DNA of 64,000 nucleotides, taken from contig NZ_SACR01000004.1 in assembly GCF_004016505.1 (NCBI RefSeq), positions 62,001 through 126,000 on the forward strand, written 5' to 3'. The notes beneath the pieces are model-generated. The model searched no databases and was not told the origin of the DNA. It worked only from the letters and a program-made list of their open reading frames with translations. Source of the DNA: Rubrivivax rivuli (lineage in GTDB: Bacteria > Pseudomonadota > Gammaproteobacteria > Burkholderiales > Burkholderiaceae_C). Made by a program: the position numbers and the translations under genes. Below, piece after piece: positions 32,121 through 41,149 of this stretch (position 1 is its first letter; each line of letters opens with the position of its first letter).

Positions 32121-32834
32121 ATGGCAAGCCCCCCCTTCCTGCAAGCCCAGGGTCTGCACGCCTGGTACGGCAGCAGCCACGTGCTGCATGGCATTGACCT
32201 GCACATCCAGCGCGGTGAGACGCTCGGCCTGCTGGGCCGCAACGGCATGGGCAAGAGCACGCTCATTCGCACGCTGCTGGGCCATGTGGCGCAGCGCGAG
32301 GGCCGCATCCACATCGACGGCCGCGACCGCAGCAGCGCGCGCCCGCACGAGGTGGCGCGCGCCGGCGTGGCCTACGTGCCCGAAGGTCGTGGCGTCTTCC
32401 CCAACCTCACCGTGCGCGAGAACCTGGTGATGGCCGCGCGCCCCGGCCCGCAAGGCCAGAACGACTGGACCTTGCAGCGTGTGCTGCAGACCTTCCCGCG
32501 CCTGGGTGAACGCCTGAACAACCTGGGCGCGCAGCTCTCGGGCGGTGAACAGCAGATGCTGTCCATCGGCCGTGCGCTGATGACCCACCCCACGCTCATC
32601 ATCCTGGACGAAGCCACCGAGGGCCTGGCGCCCTTGATCGTGGCCGAGATCTGGCGTGTGATCGGCGAGATCCGCGGCAGCGGCATCGCCACCCTCATCG
32701 TCGACCGCGACTACCGCAAGGTGCTGGCCCAGGCTGACCGCGCGCTGGTGCTGCAGAAAGGCCAGGTGGTGCTACAAGGCAGCGCCGCCACGCTGCGCGA
32801 CGACCCGCAACTCGCGGGCTGTCTGGGCGTGTAG
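32121..32834 (+). CDS. ABC transporter ATP-binding protein, LivF type
   Basis: A 237-residue ATPase with Walker A GRNGMGKST, the LivF-typical YVPEGRGVFPNLTV, signature LSGGEQQMLSIGRAL and Walker B IILDEATEGLAP. The usual H-loop His is replaced: the sequence reads LIVDRDYRKVL where LivF normally has a VEQN or VEH type segment. It closes the five-gene importer. Confidence 0.92.
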   Translation: MASPPFLQAQGLHAWYGSSHVLHGIDLHIQRGETLGLLGRNGMGKSTLIRTLLGHVAQREGRIHIDGRDRSSARPHEVARAGVAYVPEGRGVFPNLTVRENLVMAARPGPQGQNDWTLQRVLQTFPRLGERLNNLGAQLSGGEQQMLSIGRALMTHPTLIILDEATEGLAPLIVAEIWRVIGEIRGSGIATLIVDRDYRKVLAQADRALVLQKGQVVLQGSAATLRDDPQLAGCLGV

Positions 32835-32855
32835 GCTCCGTTTGAAGGAATCTCC

Positions 32856-34298
32856 ATGACCACCCCCAGCTACCCCGCCCTCAGCCTCTACATCGACGGC
32901 CAGTTCCTCGGCGCAGAAGGCCGCAAGACCCAGCCCGTGCTGAACCCGGCCACCAACCAGACCATCGGCACGCTGCCGCACGCCAGCACCGAAGACCTGC
33001 AGAACGCGCTGAACGCCGCGCAGCGCGCTTTTCTGACCTGGAAGAAGACCAGCCCCCTGGAGCGCAGCAAGGTGCTGCGCAAGGTGGCCGAGCTGGCGCG
33101 TGAACGCGCGCAGGACATCGGCCGCAACATCACGCTCGACCAGGGCAAGCCGCTGGCCGAGGCCGTGGGCGAGGTGGTGTTCTGCGCCGAACACGCCGAG
33201 TGGCACGCCGAAGAGTGCCGCCGCATCTACGGCCGCGTGATCCCGGCGCGGCAAGACGGCGTGCGCCAGACGGTGCTGCGCGAGCCCATCGGCGTGTGCG
33301 CGGCCTTCAGCCCCTGGAACTTCCCCTTCAACCAGGCCATCCGCAAGATCACTGCGGCCCTGGGCGCGGGCTGCACCATCGTCATCAAGGGCCCGGAAGA
33401 TGCGCCGAGCGCCGTGGTGGCCATCGCGCAGCTCTTCCATGACGCCGGCCTGCCCCCAGGCTGCCTGAACGTGGTGTGGGGCGTGCCGCACGAGGTGAGC
33501 GATTTCCTCATCAAGAGCCCCATCGTGCGCAAGATCAGCTTCACCGGCAGCGTGCCCGTGGGCAAGCTGCTCGGCGGCCTGGCCGGCAGCCTGATGAAGC
33601 GCTGCACCATGGAACTGGGCGGCCACGCGCCCGTGATCGTGTGCGACGACGCCGACATCGATGCCGCGGCCGACACGCTGGTGCCCTTCAAGTTCCGCAA
33701 CGCCGGGCAGGTGTGCATCAGCCCCACGCGCTTCTACGTGCAGGAAGGCGCCTACGACCGTTTCGTCGCGCGCTTTCTCGCCAAGCTGGAGAAGGTGAAG
33801 GTCGGCGACGGCCTGCTGAAGGACACCCGCATGGGCCCGCTGGCGCAGGCGCGCCGCGTGGCGGCCATCGCCGGCTTCATCGACGACGCGCACCAGCGCG
33901 GCGCCACCGTGCTGGCCGGCGGCAGCGCGCTGCCGGGCGAAGGCAACTTCTTCGCGCCCACGGTGCTGGCCGACCTGCCCGAAGACAGCCGCCTGATGAC
34001 GGAAGAGCCCTTCGGCCCCATCGCCGGCATCGTGCGCTTCAAGACCGTGGAAGAGGTGCTGCAGCGCGCCAACAGCCTGCCCTTCGGCCTGGCGAGCTAC
34101 GCCTTCACCGGCGGCACGAAAAACGCGCGGATGCTGAGCGAGGGCCTGGAGGCCGGCATGGTCAGCATCAACCACGTGGGCCTGGCGCTGGCCGAGACGC
34201 CGTTCGGCGGCATCAAGGACAGCGGCTACGGCAGCGAAGGTGGGCTGGAGACCTTCGACGGCTATCTCAACACCAAGTTCGTGACGCAGTTGAACTGA
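32856..34298 (+). CDS. NAD(P)-dependent aldehyde dehydrogenase (succinate-semialdehyde type)
   Basis: A 480-residue aldehyde dehydrogenase with cofactor segment [13 protein letters not shown], GxxxG motif FTGSVPVGK, catalytic Glu in ELGGHAPV and nucleophile Cys in [12 protein letters not shown]. The sequence is closest in feel to succinate-semialdehyde dehydrogenases (GabD-like). It follows the importer genes by 21 bp, so it may process an aldehyde side product of the imported compound; the substrate is not clear. It is the last gene of the benzoate island on this strand. Confidence 0.85.
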   Translation: MTTPSYPALSLYIDGQFLGAEGRKTQPVLNPATNQTIGTLPHASTEDLQNALNAAQRAFLTWKKTSPLERSKVLRKVAELARERAQDIGRNITLDQGKPLAEAVGEVVFCAEHAEWHAEECRRIYGRVIPARQDGVRQTVLREPIGVCAAFSPWNFPFNQAIRKITAALGAGCTIVIKGPEDAPSAVVAIAQLFHDAGLPPGCLNVVWGVPHEVSDFLIKSPIVRKISFTGSVPVGKLLGGLAGSLMKRCTMELGGHAPVIVCDDADIDAAADTLVPFKFRNAGQVCISPTRFYVQEGAYDRFVARFLAKLEKVKVGDGLLKDTRMGPLAQARRVAAIAGFIDDAHQRGATVLAGGSALPGEGNFFAPTVLADLPEDSRLMTEEPFGPIAGIVRFKTVEEVLQRANSLPFGLASYAFTGGTKNARMLSEGLEAGMVSINHVGLALAETPFGGIKDSGYGSEGGLETFDGYLNTKFVTQLN

Positions 34299-34580
34299 GC
34301 GCGGCTGCGGCCCGGGGCCGAGTGGCTATGCGCCAAGGGCCCCACCCCTGCGCTGCGACAGCCTGGCCGGCATTGCGCGCGATGCTGTAGCCCTCGAACT
34401 GCCCGCCGTTGCCGATGGCGGCCAGGGTCTGCGCCCCGCCAGGCAGGCGCGCCCTTGCGCGCCGAAGCGCTTGACGTCGATGGGCATGGACAGGGACCCG
34501 GTGCCGGAGCTCGCGCTGTTCATCCTCGGCATCGACAGCAAGCTGCGTGGGTGCGAACTCGTACCTGCGTGCCGTGCAGA
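34299..34580. other. Gene-free gap between benzoate island and lipid cluster
   Basis: These 282 bp between convergent genes have no convincing open frame in any direction and no recognisable protein remnant. No clear terminator was found. Confidence 0.5.
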
Positions 34581-35387
34581 TCAGTCCCGGGGGCGCGAGA
34601 GCATCCGGTTCATCCATTCGGGCGCGATGCGCTGCCCCAGACCCACGCAGCGCGCCGACCACGAAGGCAGCACCCACAACGGGTTGCCAGGCAGCGCCCG
34701 TTCCAGCCGCCGCGCCACGTCGTCGGCCGACATCACGCCGCCCCGCCGCTCCACCGCCAGCACCTGCGCGGGCTTGATGCGGTTCTCCTGCGCGAAGCCG
34801 GGCGTGTCCACGGCCGGCGGGCACAGCAGGCTCACGCGGATGTTCTCGCGCCGCAGTTCGGCCCGCAGCGACAGGCACAGGCCCACCATCGCGAACTTGC
34901 TGGCGGCATAGGCGCTGTAGCCGAACATGCCCGTCAGGCCCAGCACAGAGGCCGTGGCGACGAAGTGGCCCCGCCCTTGCGCGCGAAACGCAGGCAGGCA
35001 GGCCTGCACCACGTGCAGCATGCCCATCGCATGCACATGCAACTGTGCGGCGTACTGCTCGGGCGCCAGCGCGTCCACGTAGCCCGGTTGCGTGTAGCCG
35101 GCGCAGTTCACCACCAACGAAGGCGGGCCGACAGCCTGCAGCAGCAGTTGAACGGCCGCTTGGACTTCGGCGGGTCGCGTCACGTCGGCTGGGGCCACTG
35201 CTAGAGTTGAAAGACTGGGGATATCAGCCAGCAGCCGCTGCTGCGCGGCCTGCAACGGCGCGCTGCGGCGCGCCACCAGCCCCACCGGCATGCCGCGCGC
35301 GCGCAGCCGCCGGGCCACCGCCAGGCCCATGCCTTCAGAGCCACCGAAGACCAGCGCACTGCCATCGAAAGGAAACGGCTGCCCCAT
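34581..35387 (-). CDS. Short-chain reductase resembling 3-ketosphinganine reductase
   Basis: A 268-residue NAD(P)H-dependent SDR. The nucleotide motif is GGSEGMGLAVA, followed by NCAGYTQPG and the catalytic YAASK. The stretch DTPGFAQENRIKP is the hallmark of 3-ketodihydrosphingosine reductases (TPGFxxEN...KP), which reduce the ketone made by serine palmitoyltransferase. Its position, 39 bp from and divergent to an operon with an alpha-oxoamine synthase, fits the same two-step chemistry. A hydrophobic C-terminal stretch may contact membrane. Family assignment is from motifs; the substrate is inferred. Confidence 0.75.
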   Translation of the reverse strand: MGQPFPFDGSALVFGGSEGMGLAVARRLRARGMPVGLVARRSAPLQAAQQRLLADIPSLSTLAVAPADVTRPAEVQAAVQLLLQAVGPPSLVVNCAGYTQPGYVDALAPEQYAAQLHVHAMGMLHVVQACLPAFRAQGRGHFVATASVLGLTGMFGYSAYAASKFAMVGLCLSLRAELRRENIRVSLLCPPAVDTPGFAQENRIKPAQVLAVERRGGVMSADDVARRLERALPGNPLWVLPSWSARCVGLGQRIAPEWMNRMLSRPRD

Positions 35388-35426
35388 GACACCTGCCCCA
35401 CGCCCGACCTGAGGGCGCAGACTGTA

Positions 35427-36131
35427 GTGCTCCCCATCGAAGCCCCGGTGCCGCTGCACGAGTTGCGCCGCAGCACGCGCCGGCTGCTGAAGGCAGCAGG
35501 CCTGCTGCGCGAAGCCTGCGCCCGGTGCGTGCCGCTGCCGCGCACCGCGGCCGCCGCCGAGAGACGCGCAGCCGATCACACCGGCGGCCGGCTGGCCGCA
35601 CGCCGGGCCTTGCGGGCGCTGCTGGGGCGCGCACCCAGGCTGCACGCTGACGACCGCGGCGCCGTGCGCTGGCCCCGGGGCTTGCAGGGCAGCATCACGC
35701 ATGGCGGTGGCGTCGCGATGGTGGTGGTGGCGAGGGGCTCGGCGTGCCGGGCCGTGGGCATCGACCTCGAACCGAGGCGGCCGTCGTTTCCACCAGGCGC
35801 CGCTGTGTTCGACGAGAAGTCGCTTCAGCAGCAGCGGCTGCGGGCCCGGCCCGCTGCCGAAGCCGCAGGCTGGCGCTTCCTGCTCTTCTCGGCCACGGAA
35901 AGCTTCTTGAAGGCGGCTCACGCCGCGTGTGGGCGCGTACCCCCGCAAGCGGCGTTCGACGCCCTGCGCAACCGGCTGGCCGCGCGATGCTCGCCGCCTG
36001 CCCATCGCCCCGTGAACGGGCCTGGGCGGACGACGCTGTGGGCCGCGCGTCGCGCGGGCTTCGTGCTCACGCTGTGCCTGTGGCCGCTGCCCCGCGCGCG
36101 GCGCCGGCGCAACGCATTTCCTCCCAGTTAG
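35427..36131 (+). CDS. 4'-phosphopantetheinyl transferase (EntD-like)
   Basis: This enzyme would attach the phosphopantetheine arm to the cluster's carrier protein. The 234-residue protein shows the family blocks in order: WPRGLQGSITH, the Mg-binding GIDLE (Asp113), and FSATESFLKA. In the last block the usual K-E-(S/A) reads T-E-S, so one conserved Lys is replaced while the Glu is kept. The C-terminal 40 residues are basic. The start is GTG 35427, 39 bp from the divergent reductase gene, so the promoters must overlap; a shorter start is possible. Confidence 0.78.
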   Translation: MLPIEAPVPLHELRRSTRRLLKAAGLLREACARCVPLPRTAAAAERRAADHTGGRLAARRALRALLGRAPRLHADDRGAVRWPRGLQGSITHGGGVAMVVVARGSACRAVGIDLEPRRPSFPPGAAVFDEKSLQQQRLRARPAAEAAGWRFLLFSATESFLKAAHAACGRVPPQAAFDALRNRLAARCSPPAHRPVNGPGRTTLWAARRAGFVLTLCLWPLPRARRRRNAFPPS

Positions 36132-36188
36132 GGAGAGCGGGCACCCCATCAGTTCGCATACCCTTTGAGCAACTCTGAAGGTCTGCTC

Positions 36189-37472
36189 ATGCGTCGCGTG
36201 GTGGTAACCGGTATGAGCGTGATCACGCCGCTGGGCGACACGCTGGATGGCCTGTACGGCAATCTCATGGCTGGTCGTTCAGGCATCGGCCGCTGGACCT
36301 TCTTCGACGACGAGCGTGTCTACGCCAAGGTGGGTGGCGACCTGTCAGGCTATGACTGGAAGGCACGCCTGGAGTCGCTGCGCCCCCGCCTGCCCGAAGC
36401 CAACTACCTGCGCGCCCGCAAGCTGATGCGCGGTGCGCCGTTCTCGACGCGGCTGTCCGTGCTGGCCAGCGTCGACGCCTGGCTCGACGCCGGCCTGGGC
36501 TTCGACATCGACTTCACGCGTGCCGCCACCCTGCTGGCAGGGCACAACCTGAACGAACACTACCTGCTGCGCAACCACCAGGTGTTCATGGAAAGCGAGC
36601 CCGACTGGATCGATGCCAACGCGGCGCTGCTCGACCTGGACACCGACCACGCGTCGTCGGTGAGCGAAGTGCTGGGCTGCCGCGGTGCCAGCTACACGAT
36701 GGGTGGCGCCTGCGCCAGTGCCAACATCGCGTTGCGCGCGGCCGTCGACGAGGTGCGTCACCACGGCCACAACGTCGCGGTGATGACCGGTGCCGCGCTC
36801 GAGTTCTCGCCGATGGGCCTGCACGCGATGGCGCTGCTGGGCGCCATCACCACACGCAGCTTCAACGACGAACCCACGCGCGCCAGCCGGCCCTACGACC
36901 GGCGGCGTGAAGGCTTCGTGCCGTCGCACGGCACCGGCACACTCATCCTGGAAGCGTACGAACATGCCCGCGCCCGCGGCGCCCGCATCCACGGCGAGGT
37001 GCTGGGCTGCGTGGCCATGTCCGACGGCAACCATCTGCCCAACCCCTCGCCCGAGGGCCAGGCCGCCACCATCCGGCGGCTGCTCGAAGACACCGGCACC
37101 GCGCCGGAACAGATCGACTTCGTCAGCGCACACGCCACGTCCACGCCGCTGGGCGACCTGTCCGAGCTGCGCGCGCTGCGCAGCGTGTTCGGCAAGCACG
37201 CCCACAAGCTGAAGATCAACGCGCCGAAGTCGATGCTCGGCCACACCTGCTGGTCGGCGCCGGTCGTCGAAACCATCGCCGGGCTGCTGCAGATGAAGCA
37301 CGGGCAGTTGCACCCGTCGATCAACGTCGACGAACTCGACCCCGAAGTCGACCTCGACATCTGCGCCAACCAGCCGGTGGCGCACCGCAGCGAACTGATG
37401 CTGAAGAACTCCTTCGGCTTTGGCGGCATCAACTGCTGCGCGCTGTGGCGGCACCCGGCGAGCGTGGCGTGA
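36189..37472 (+). CDS. Beta-ketoacyl-ACP synthase (FabF-like, cluster ketosynthase)
   Basis: A 427-residue condensing enzyme with a complete Cys-His-His triad: Cys175 in GGACASANIAL, His315 in SAHATSTPLGD and His352 in KSMLGHTCW. The C-terminal FGFGGIN loop is present. It would elongate an acyl chain with malonyl-ACP. Because Cys175 is kept, it is not the decarboxylating KS (Ser/Gln for Cys) that normally accompanies beta-branching cassettes. ATG 36189 is preferred over an upstream TTG because an AAGG site precedes it. It is the only ketosynthase here and has no chain-length-factor partner. Its stop overlaps the next start (GTGA). Confidence 0.88.
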   Translation: MRRVVVTGMSVITPLGDTLDGLYGNLMAGRSGIGRWTFFDDERVYAKVGGDLSGYDWKARLESLRPRLPEANYLRARKLMRGAPFSTRLSVLASVDAWLDAGLGFDIDFTRAATLLAGHNLNEHYLLRNHQVFMESEPDWIDANAALLDLDTDHASSVSEVLGCRGASYTMGGACASANIALRAAVDEVRHHGHNVAVMTGAALEFSPMGLHAMALLGAITTRSFNDEPTRASRPYDRRREGFVPSHGTGTLILEAYEHARARGARIHGEVLGCVAMSDGNHLPNPSPEGQAATIRRLLEDTGTAPEQIDFVSAHATSTPLGDLSELRALRSVFGKHAHKLKINAPKSMLGHTCWSAPVVETIAGLLQMKHGQLHPSINVDELDPEVDLDICANQPVAHRSELMLKNSFGFGGINCCALWRHPASVA

Positions 37473-38299
37473 GCGCCGTTCACAGCTTCGCCGGCCAGGT
37501 GGCGCTGGTCACGGGCGGCACACGCGGCCTGGGCCGCGCGGTGGGCATCGCGCTGGCGCGTGCTGGGGCCCACGTGGTGCTGACCCACCGCTGGGGCAGC
37601 GTGGACGAGGCAGAGCTGGCCGCCGCCTTCCAGCAGGCCGGCGCAGCGCCCCCCGAGGTGCTGGAGGCCGACGCCGGCAGCGACGCCGACACCACCGAGC
37701 TGGCACGCACACTCGCTGCCCGCCACGGGCAGGTGCACATCTTCGTGGCCAACGCCTGCGTGGCCGCGCGAGGTCGCGGCCTCGAAGGCATGCGGCAGCG
37801 CGACCTGGCCAACAGCCTGCAGACCAGCAGCTGGCCGCTGCAGGCCACGCTGGATGCGCTGGAACAGGCCTGCGGGCGGCTGCCTCGCGTGGCGGTGGCC
37901 ATGTCCTCCGACGGCCCCGACCACTACTACCCCGGCTACGACTACGTGGCCGCCTCGAAGGCCGCGCTCGAATCGCTGGTGCGCAGCCTGGCACCGCGCA
38001 CGGCCGCGTCGGGCGGGCGCATCTTCGGGCTGCGCACGCGGCAAGTGGGCACCCAGGGCCTGGCCGACATGTTCGGCCCGGCAACGAGCGCCCTGCTGAC
38101 GCAGCGCCTGGGGCACTTCGGCGTCGACGCCGCGCACATCGGCCAGGCGGTCGCGATGCTGGCCACCGGGCTGCTGGACGGCCTGCACGGCCAGACGATC
38201 ACCATCGACAAGGGCGTGGGCTTCGTCGACAACCTCATCGCGGTGATGCCCCTGCTGCAGCCGGCCGGGGCTGCGCCCGGCCCCGGGGTTGCCGCGTGA
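37469..38299 (+). CDS. FabL-like enoyl-ACP reductase, copy 1
   Basis: A 276-residue SDR with cofactor motif TGGTRGLGRA. Instead of the ketoreductase YxxxK pattern it has Tyr157-x6-Lys164 (YDYVAASK), the arrangement of enoyl-ACP reductases FabI and FabL; the neighbouring AASKAALESLVRSLA also follows FabL. It would saturate the double bond left by the dehydratase. A second, clearly related copy lies near the end of the operon, and both end with a shared (I/V)D(K/R)G...DNL motif. The start is GTG 37469 within the ketosynthase stop. A non-reductive SDR role cannot be excluded. Confidence 0.75.
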   Translation: MSAVHSFAGQVALVTGGTRGLGRAVGIALARAGAHVVLTHRWGSVDEAELAAAFQQAGAAPPEVLEADAGSDADTTELARTLAARHGQVHIFVANACVAARGRGLEGMRQRDLANSLQTSSWPLQATLDALEQACGRLPRVAVAMSSDGPDHYYPGYDYVAASKAALESLVRSLAPRTAASGGRIFGLRTRQVGTQGLADMFGPATSALLTQRLGHFGVDAAHIGQAVAMLATGLLDGLHGQTITIDKGVGFVDNLIAVMPLLQPAGAAPGPGVAA

Positions 38300-38817
38300 G
38301 CCTGCGCCTCGAACCCGGCCCGGCGCTGGTGCTGGGGGGCACCGAGCCCTTGCAAGCAGCCTTGCGCAGCCGCCTGCCGAGCCTGACCGTTCACGCCCGG
38401 CCTGCCGGCAGCGCGGGACTGGCCGCGCTGCTGGCCGATGCCGCTGCAGGCCGAAGCAACGTGGTCCTGGCACTCTTCAGTGCGCCGCCGGCGTCGGCCG
38501 GCGCCGCCTCGGCCGAAGCCGGCCTGCTGCCCGAGTTGCTGAAAGCCTGGCGCACGGCCGCCGGCGGCCTGCCGCGCCGCGTGGTGCTGCTGGTGCCGGC
38601 CTCGGCGCACCCCTGGCAGGAAGCCGGCGTGGCCGTGGCCTCGACCCTGCTGCGCTACCTGACGGCCGAACTGATGCTGCAGCCCTTCAGCTGCAACCTG
38701 GTGCGCCATGGCGCCGATGCCGCAGGCCTGGCCCGCGCGGCCGACACGACGCTGGCCCTGCTCAGTGGCCACCTCGACGACCTGCGCGGCCAGGAACTGG
38801 CCCTCACCGCCCCATGA
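38296..38817 (+). CDS. Degenerate SDR-like protein, no catalytic residues
   Basis: A 173-residue protein that appears to be a shrunken relative of the two FabL-like reductases. ALVLGGTEPLQAALRSRL lines up with their ALVTGGTRGLG helix but lacks the glycine motif; VAVASTLLRYLTAEL lines up with VAASKAALESLVRSL but lacks the Tyr and Lys; and LLSGHLDDLRGQELALT matches LATGLLDGLHGQTITID. It overlaps both neighbours by 4 bp. It could be a structural partner of a reductase. No such family is known to me, and the alignment is by eye. Confidence 0.6.
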   Translation: MSLRLEPGPALVLGGTEPLQAALRSRLPSLTVHARPAGSAGLAALLADAAAGRSNVVLALFSAPPASAGAASAEAGLLPELLKAWRTAAGGLPRRVVLLVPASAHPWQEAGVAVASTLLRYLTAELMLQPFSCNLVRHGADAAGLARAADTTLALLSGHLDDLRGQELALTAP

Positions 38818-40154
38818 CCACCGCACCCCACCCCGGCAGCACCATGCTCGACGCCAGCGCCGAGGCCGCCGCGGCCTTGTCGCTGGCCGACTTCCACCTG
38901 GGCCACGACACCGACCCGCTGGCGGCCGCCCCCGGCTTCACGCAGTGGCGACGCATGGCCCCGGCTTACCACGCCCTCGTCGAACGCCGCCTGGCCGCCG
39001 GCGTCGGCCCGCACACGGCGCTGCAGCTCGGCGGCCAGGCGCGGCCGATGCTGAACATCGCGTCGCTCGACTACCTGGGCCTGGCCGCCCACCCGGCCGT
39101 CATCGAGGCGCAGCAGGCGGCGCTGTCGCGCTGGGGCAATGGCTCGGCCGGCGTGCCGCTGATGTCGGGCATGACGGCGCTGCACGAGGAACTGCAGGAC
39201 GAGCTGCGCCTGCTCACCGGCCGCAGCGGCAGCATGCTTTTCACCAGCGGCTTCGCGGCGGCCATCGGACTGTGCGTGGCGCTTCTGCACCGGGGCGACG
39301 TGGCCGTGCTCGACGAGAAGGCCCACATGTCCTGGATGGACGGCGTGCGGCTGTCGGGCGCGCGCCTGGCCACCTTCAGCCACAACGACCCCCAGGCGCT
39401 GGACGCGGTGCTTCAGCGCACCACGGGCAGCCGGCGTGCGGTGATCGTCGACGCGCTGTACTCGATGGACGGTGACTTCGCGCCGCTGCCGGAACTGCTG
39501 GCCGTGTGCCAGCGCCATGGCGTGGGCCTCATCGTCGACGAAGCGCACTCGGTGTTTGCCGACGGCCCCGGCGGCGGCGGCACCACCGCCCGCCTGGGCC
39601 AGCAGCAGGGCGTGCGTGTCTTCATGGGCACCTTCTCCAAGGCGCTGTCGATGGTGGGCGGTTTCCTGGCCGCCGACGCCGAACTGATCGACTACATGCG
39701 CTACTTCAGCCACCCCTACGTCTTCTCGGGCGCGATGCCGCCGGCCACGGTCGCCGGCATCACGGCGGCGCTTCGCGTGGTGCGCGCCGAACCGCAGCGC
39801 CAGCAACGCCTGGTGGACAACGCCGACTACCTGCGAATGCAGCTGCAGGCACTGGGGCTGGACACCGGCCTCAGCCAGAGCTGGATCGTGCCGGTGATCT
39901 TCGGCCGCCGGCGCGACCTGCTTTTCGAGGCCACGCGCCTGTTGATGCAGCGCGGGGTCTATGCCGCGCCCGTCGACTTTCCCGCCGTGCCCGAAGACCG
40001 TGTGCGCCTGCGCGTGGCCGTCAGCGCGGCACACACGCGGGCCGACCTGGACGAAGCGCTGCACCACTTCGCCGAGGTGGTGGTACCGCCGCTGCGCGAG
40101 GCTGGCCTGCTGCGGCCGCCCGCGGGCGAGGCCGTGCCCGGGGCCGGGGCGTGA
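38814..40154 (+). CDS. Alpha-oxoamine synthase (serine palmitoyltransferase/AONS family)
   Basis: A 446-residue PLP enzyme of fold type I. Family marks: NGSAGVPLMSG, FTSGFAAAIGL, the ring-stacking region DEKAHMSWMDG, Asp242 and His245 in DEAHSVF, and Schiff-base Lys276 in GTFSKALSMVGG. Such enzymes condense an acyl thioester with an amino acid, losing CO2, to give an alpha-aminoketone. In this operon the donor is probably the finished chain on the carrier protein, so it would act as the release step. Candidate amino acids are Ser, Ala or Gly. It is longer than BioF and KBL, close to SPT in size. ATGA and GTGA overlaps join it to its neighbours. Confidence 0.88.
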   Translation: MTTAPHPGSTMLDASAEAAAALSLADFHLGHDTDPLAAAPGFTQWRRMAPAYHALVERRLAAGVGPHTALQLGGQARPMLNIASLDYLGLAAHPAVIEAQQAALSRWGNGSAGVPLMSGMTALHEELQDELRLLTGRSGSMLFTSGFAAAIGLCVALLHRGDVAVLDEKAHMSWMDGVRLSGARLATFSHNDPQALDAVLQRTTGSRRAVIVDALYSMDGDFAPLPELLAVCQRHGVGLIVDEAHSVFADGPGGGGTTARLGQQQGVRVFMGTFSKALSMVGGFLAADAELIDYMRYFSHPYVFSGAMPPATVAGITAALRVVRAEPQRQQRLVDNADYLRMQLQALGLDTGLSQSWIVPVIFGRRRDLLFEATRLLMQRGVYAAPVDFPAVPEDRVRLRVAVSAAHTRADLDEALHHFAEVVVPPLREAGLLRPPAGEAVPGAGA

Positions 40155-41149
40155 GCCGTCCGCTGGTGTTCGTCTTCCCGGGGCAGAGCTCGCGCGATGC
40201 GGGACTGTTCCGGCGCCTCGATGCCCTCTCGCCCGGAGCCGGCACGCAGGCCCAGGCACGGGCCGAGGCCGCGATGGGCCGGGCCTGCTCGGCCAGCTTC
40301 GATCACAACCTCGACATCCAGTGCTGCGTGCTGGCGGCCAGCCTGGCCTGGCTGCGGCTGGCCGAAGCGGCGGGGCTGCGCGCCCAGGCCTCGGCCGGCC
40401 TGTCGCTGGGCGAGTACGCGCACCTGGTGCACATCGGCGCGCTCGACGAAGCCGCCGCGATGGCCCTGGTGGCGGCGCGCGGCCGCTGCTACGACGCCGG
40501 GCCGTCCGGCGCGATGGCCGCGCTGTTCCCGATGGCGGCGCCCGAAGCCCAGGCGCTGTGCGAACGCGTGTGCCTGGCGCAAGGCGACCCGCAGGCCGTG
40601 GCGGTGTCCAACTTCAACAGCCCGCAGCAGGTGGTGGTGGCCGGCACGCAGGCCGCGGTCGACGCCGTGCTGGAAGGGGCCGATGCCGAACACGGCGTGC
40701 TCGGGCACGTGATCGAAAGGCGCATTCCCATGCACGTGGTGCGCTTCGAGCCGGTGGCACAGGCGCTGCAGCCGGCGCTGCGGGCCGCGCCCTGGCAGGC
40801 ACCGAGGCTCGACTACTGGCCCAACGTCGACGGCTGCGCGATGAACGACGTGACGCCGGCCCGCCTGCAGCAATCACTGGCCCGGCATGTGCACCAGCCG
40901 GTGCGATGGCAACAGACCATCGACGCGATGCGGCAGCGCTGGCCGGATGCGGTGTTCGTCGAAGTGGGGCCGCTGCAGGTGCTGTCGCGGCTGATGGCCA
41001 GGCGCTGGTTGCCGGCCGGGACGGTGTTCGCGCTGGACACCTTCGAAATGGCCGATGCGCCCGGCGAATCCGGGACGTCCGCTTCACCCGCTGCCACCGC
41101 CGCCTGGGGCCGGCGCGTGCAGGAGATCCACGATGCGCTGGCCCGCTGA
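40151..41149 (+). CDS. Malonyl-CoA:ACP acyltransferase (FabD-like)
   Basis: A 332-residue acyltransferase starting at a GTG inside the synthase stop codon. It has the FPGQSS motif at the N-terminus, nucleophile Ser85 in GLSLGEY (GHSLGE in most members), NFNSPQQVVVAGT, and the partner His195 in PMHVV. It would load malonyl units onto the carrier protein for the ketosynthase. A freestanding transferase of this kind is typical of type II and trans-AT systems. It overlaps the dehydratase gene by 17 bp. Confidence 0.88.
   Translation: MSRPLVFVFPGQSSRDAGLFRRLDALSPGAGTQAQARAEAAMGRACSASFDHNLDIQCCVLAASLAWLRLAEAAGLRAQASAGLSLGEYAHLVHIGALDEAAAMALVAARGRCYDAGPSGAMAALFPMAAPEAQALCERVCLAQGDPQAVAVSNFNSPQQVVVAGTQAAVDAVLEGADAEHGVLGHVIERRIPMHVVRFEPVAQALQPALRAAPWQAPRLDYWPNVDGCAMNDVTPARLQQSLARHVHQPVRWQQTIDAMRQRWPDAVFVEVGPLQVLSRLMARRWLPAGTVFALDTFEMADAPGESGTSASPAATAAWGRRVQEIHDALAR

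Noticed and set aside
36189-37472. The ketosynthase as the decarboxylating KS of the branching cassette
   Set aside because: That type has Ser or Gln in place of the active Cys; here Cys175 and both His are present.
38814-40154. BioF (biotin synthesis) as identity of the PLP enzyme
   Set aside because: No biotin genes are nearby, the protein is longer than BioF, and its operon builds acyl chains; the general alpha-oxoamine synthase call is safer.
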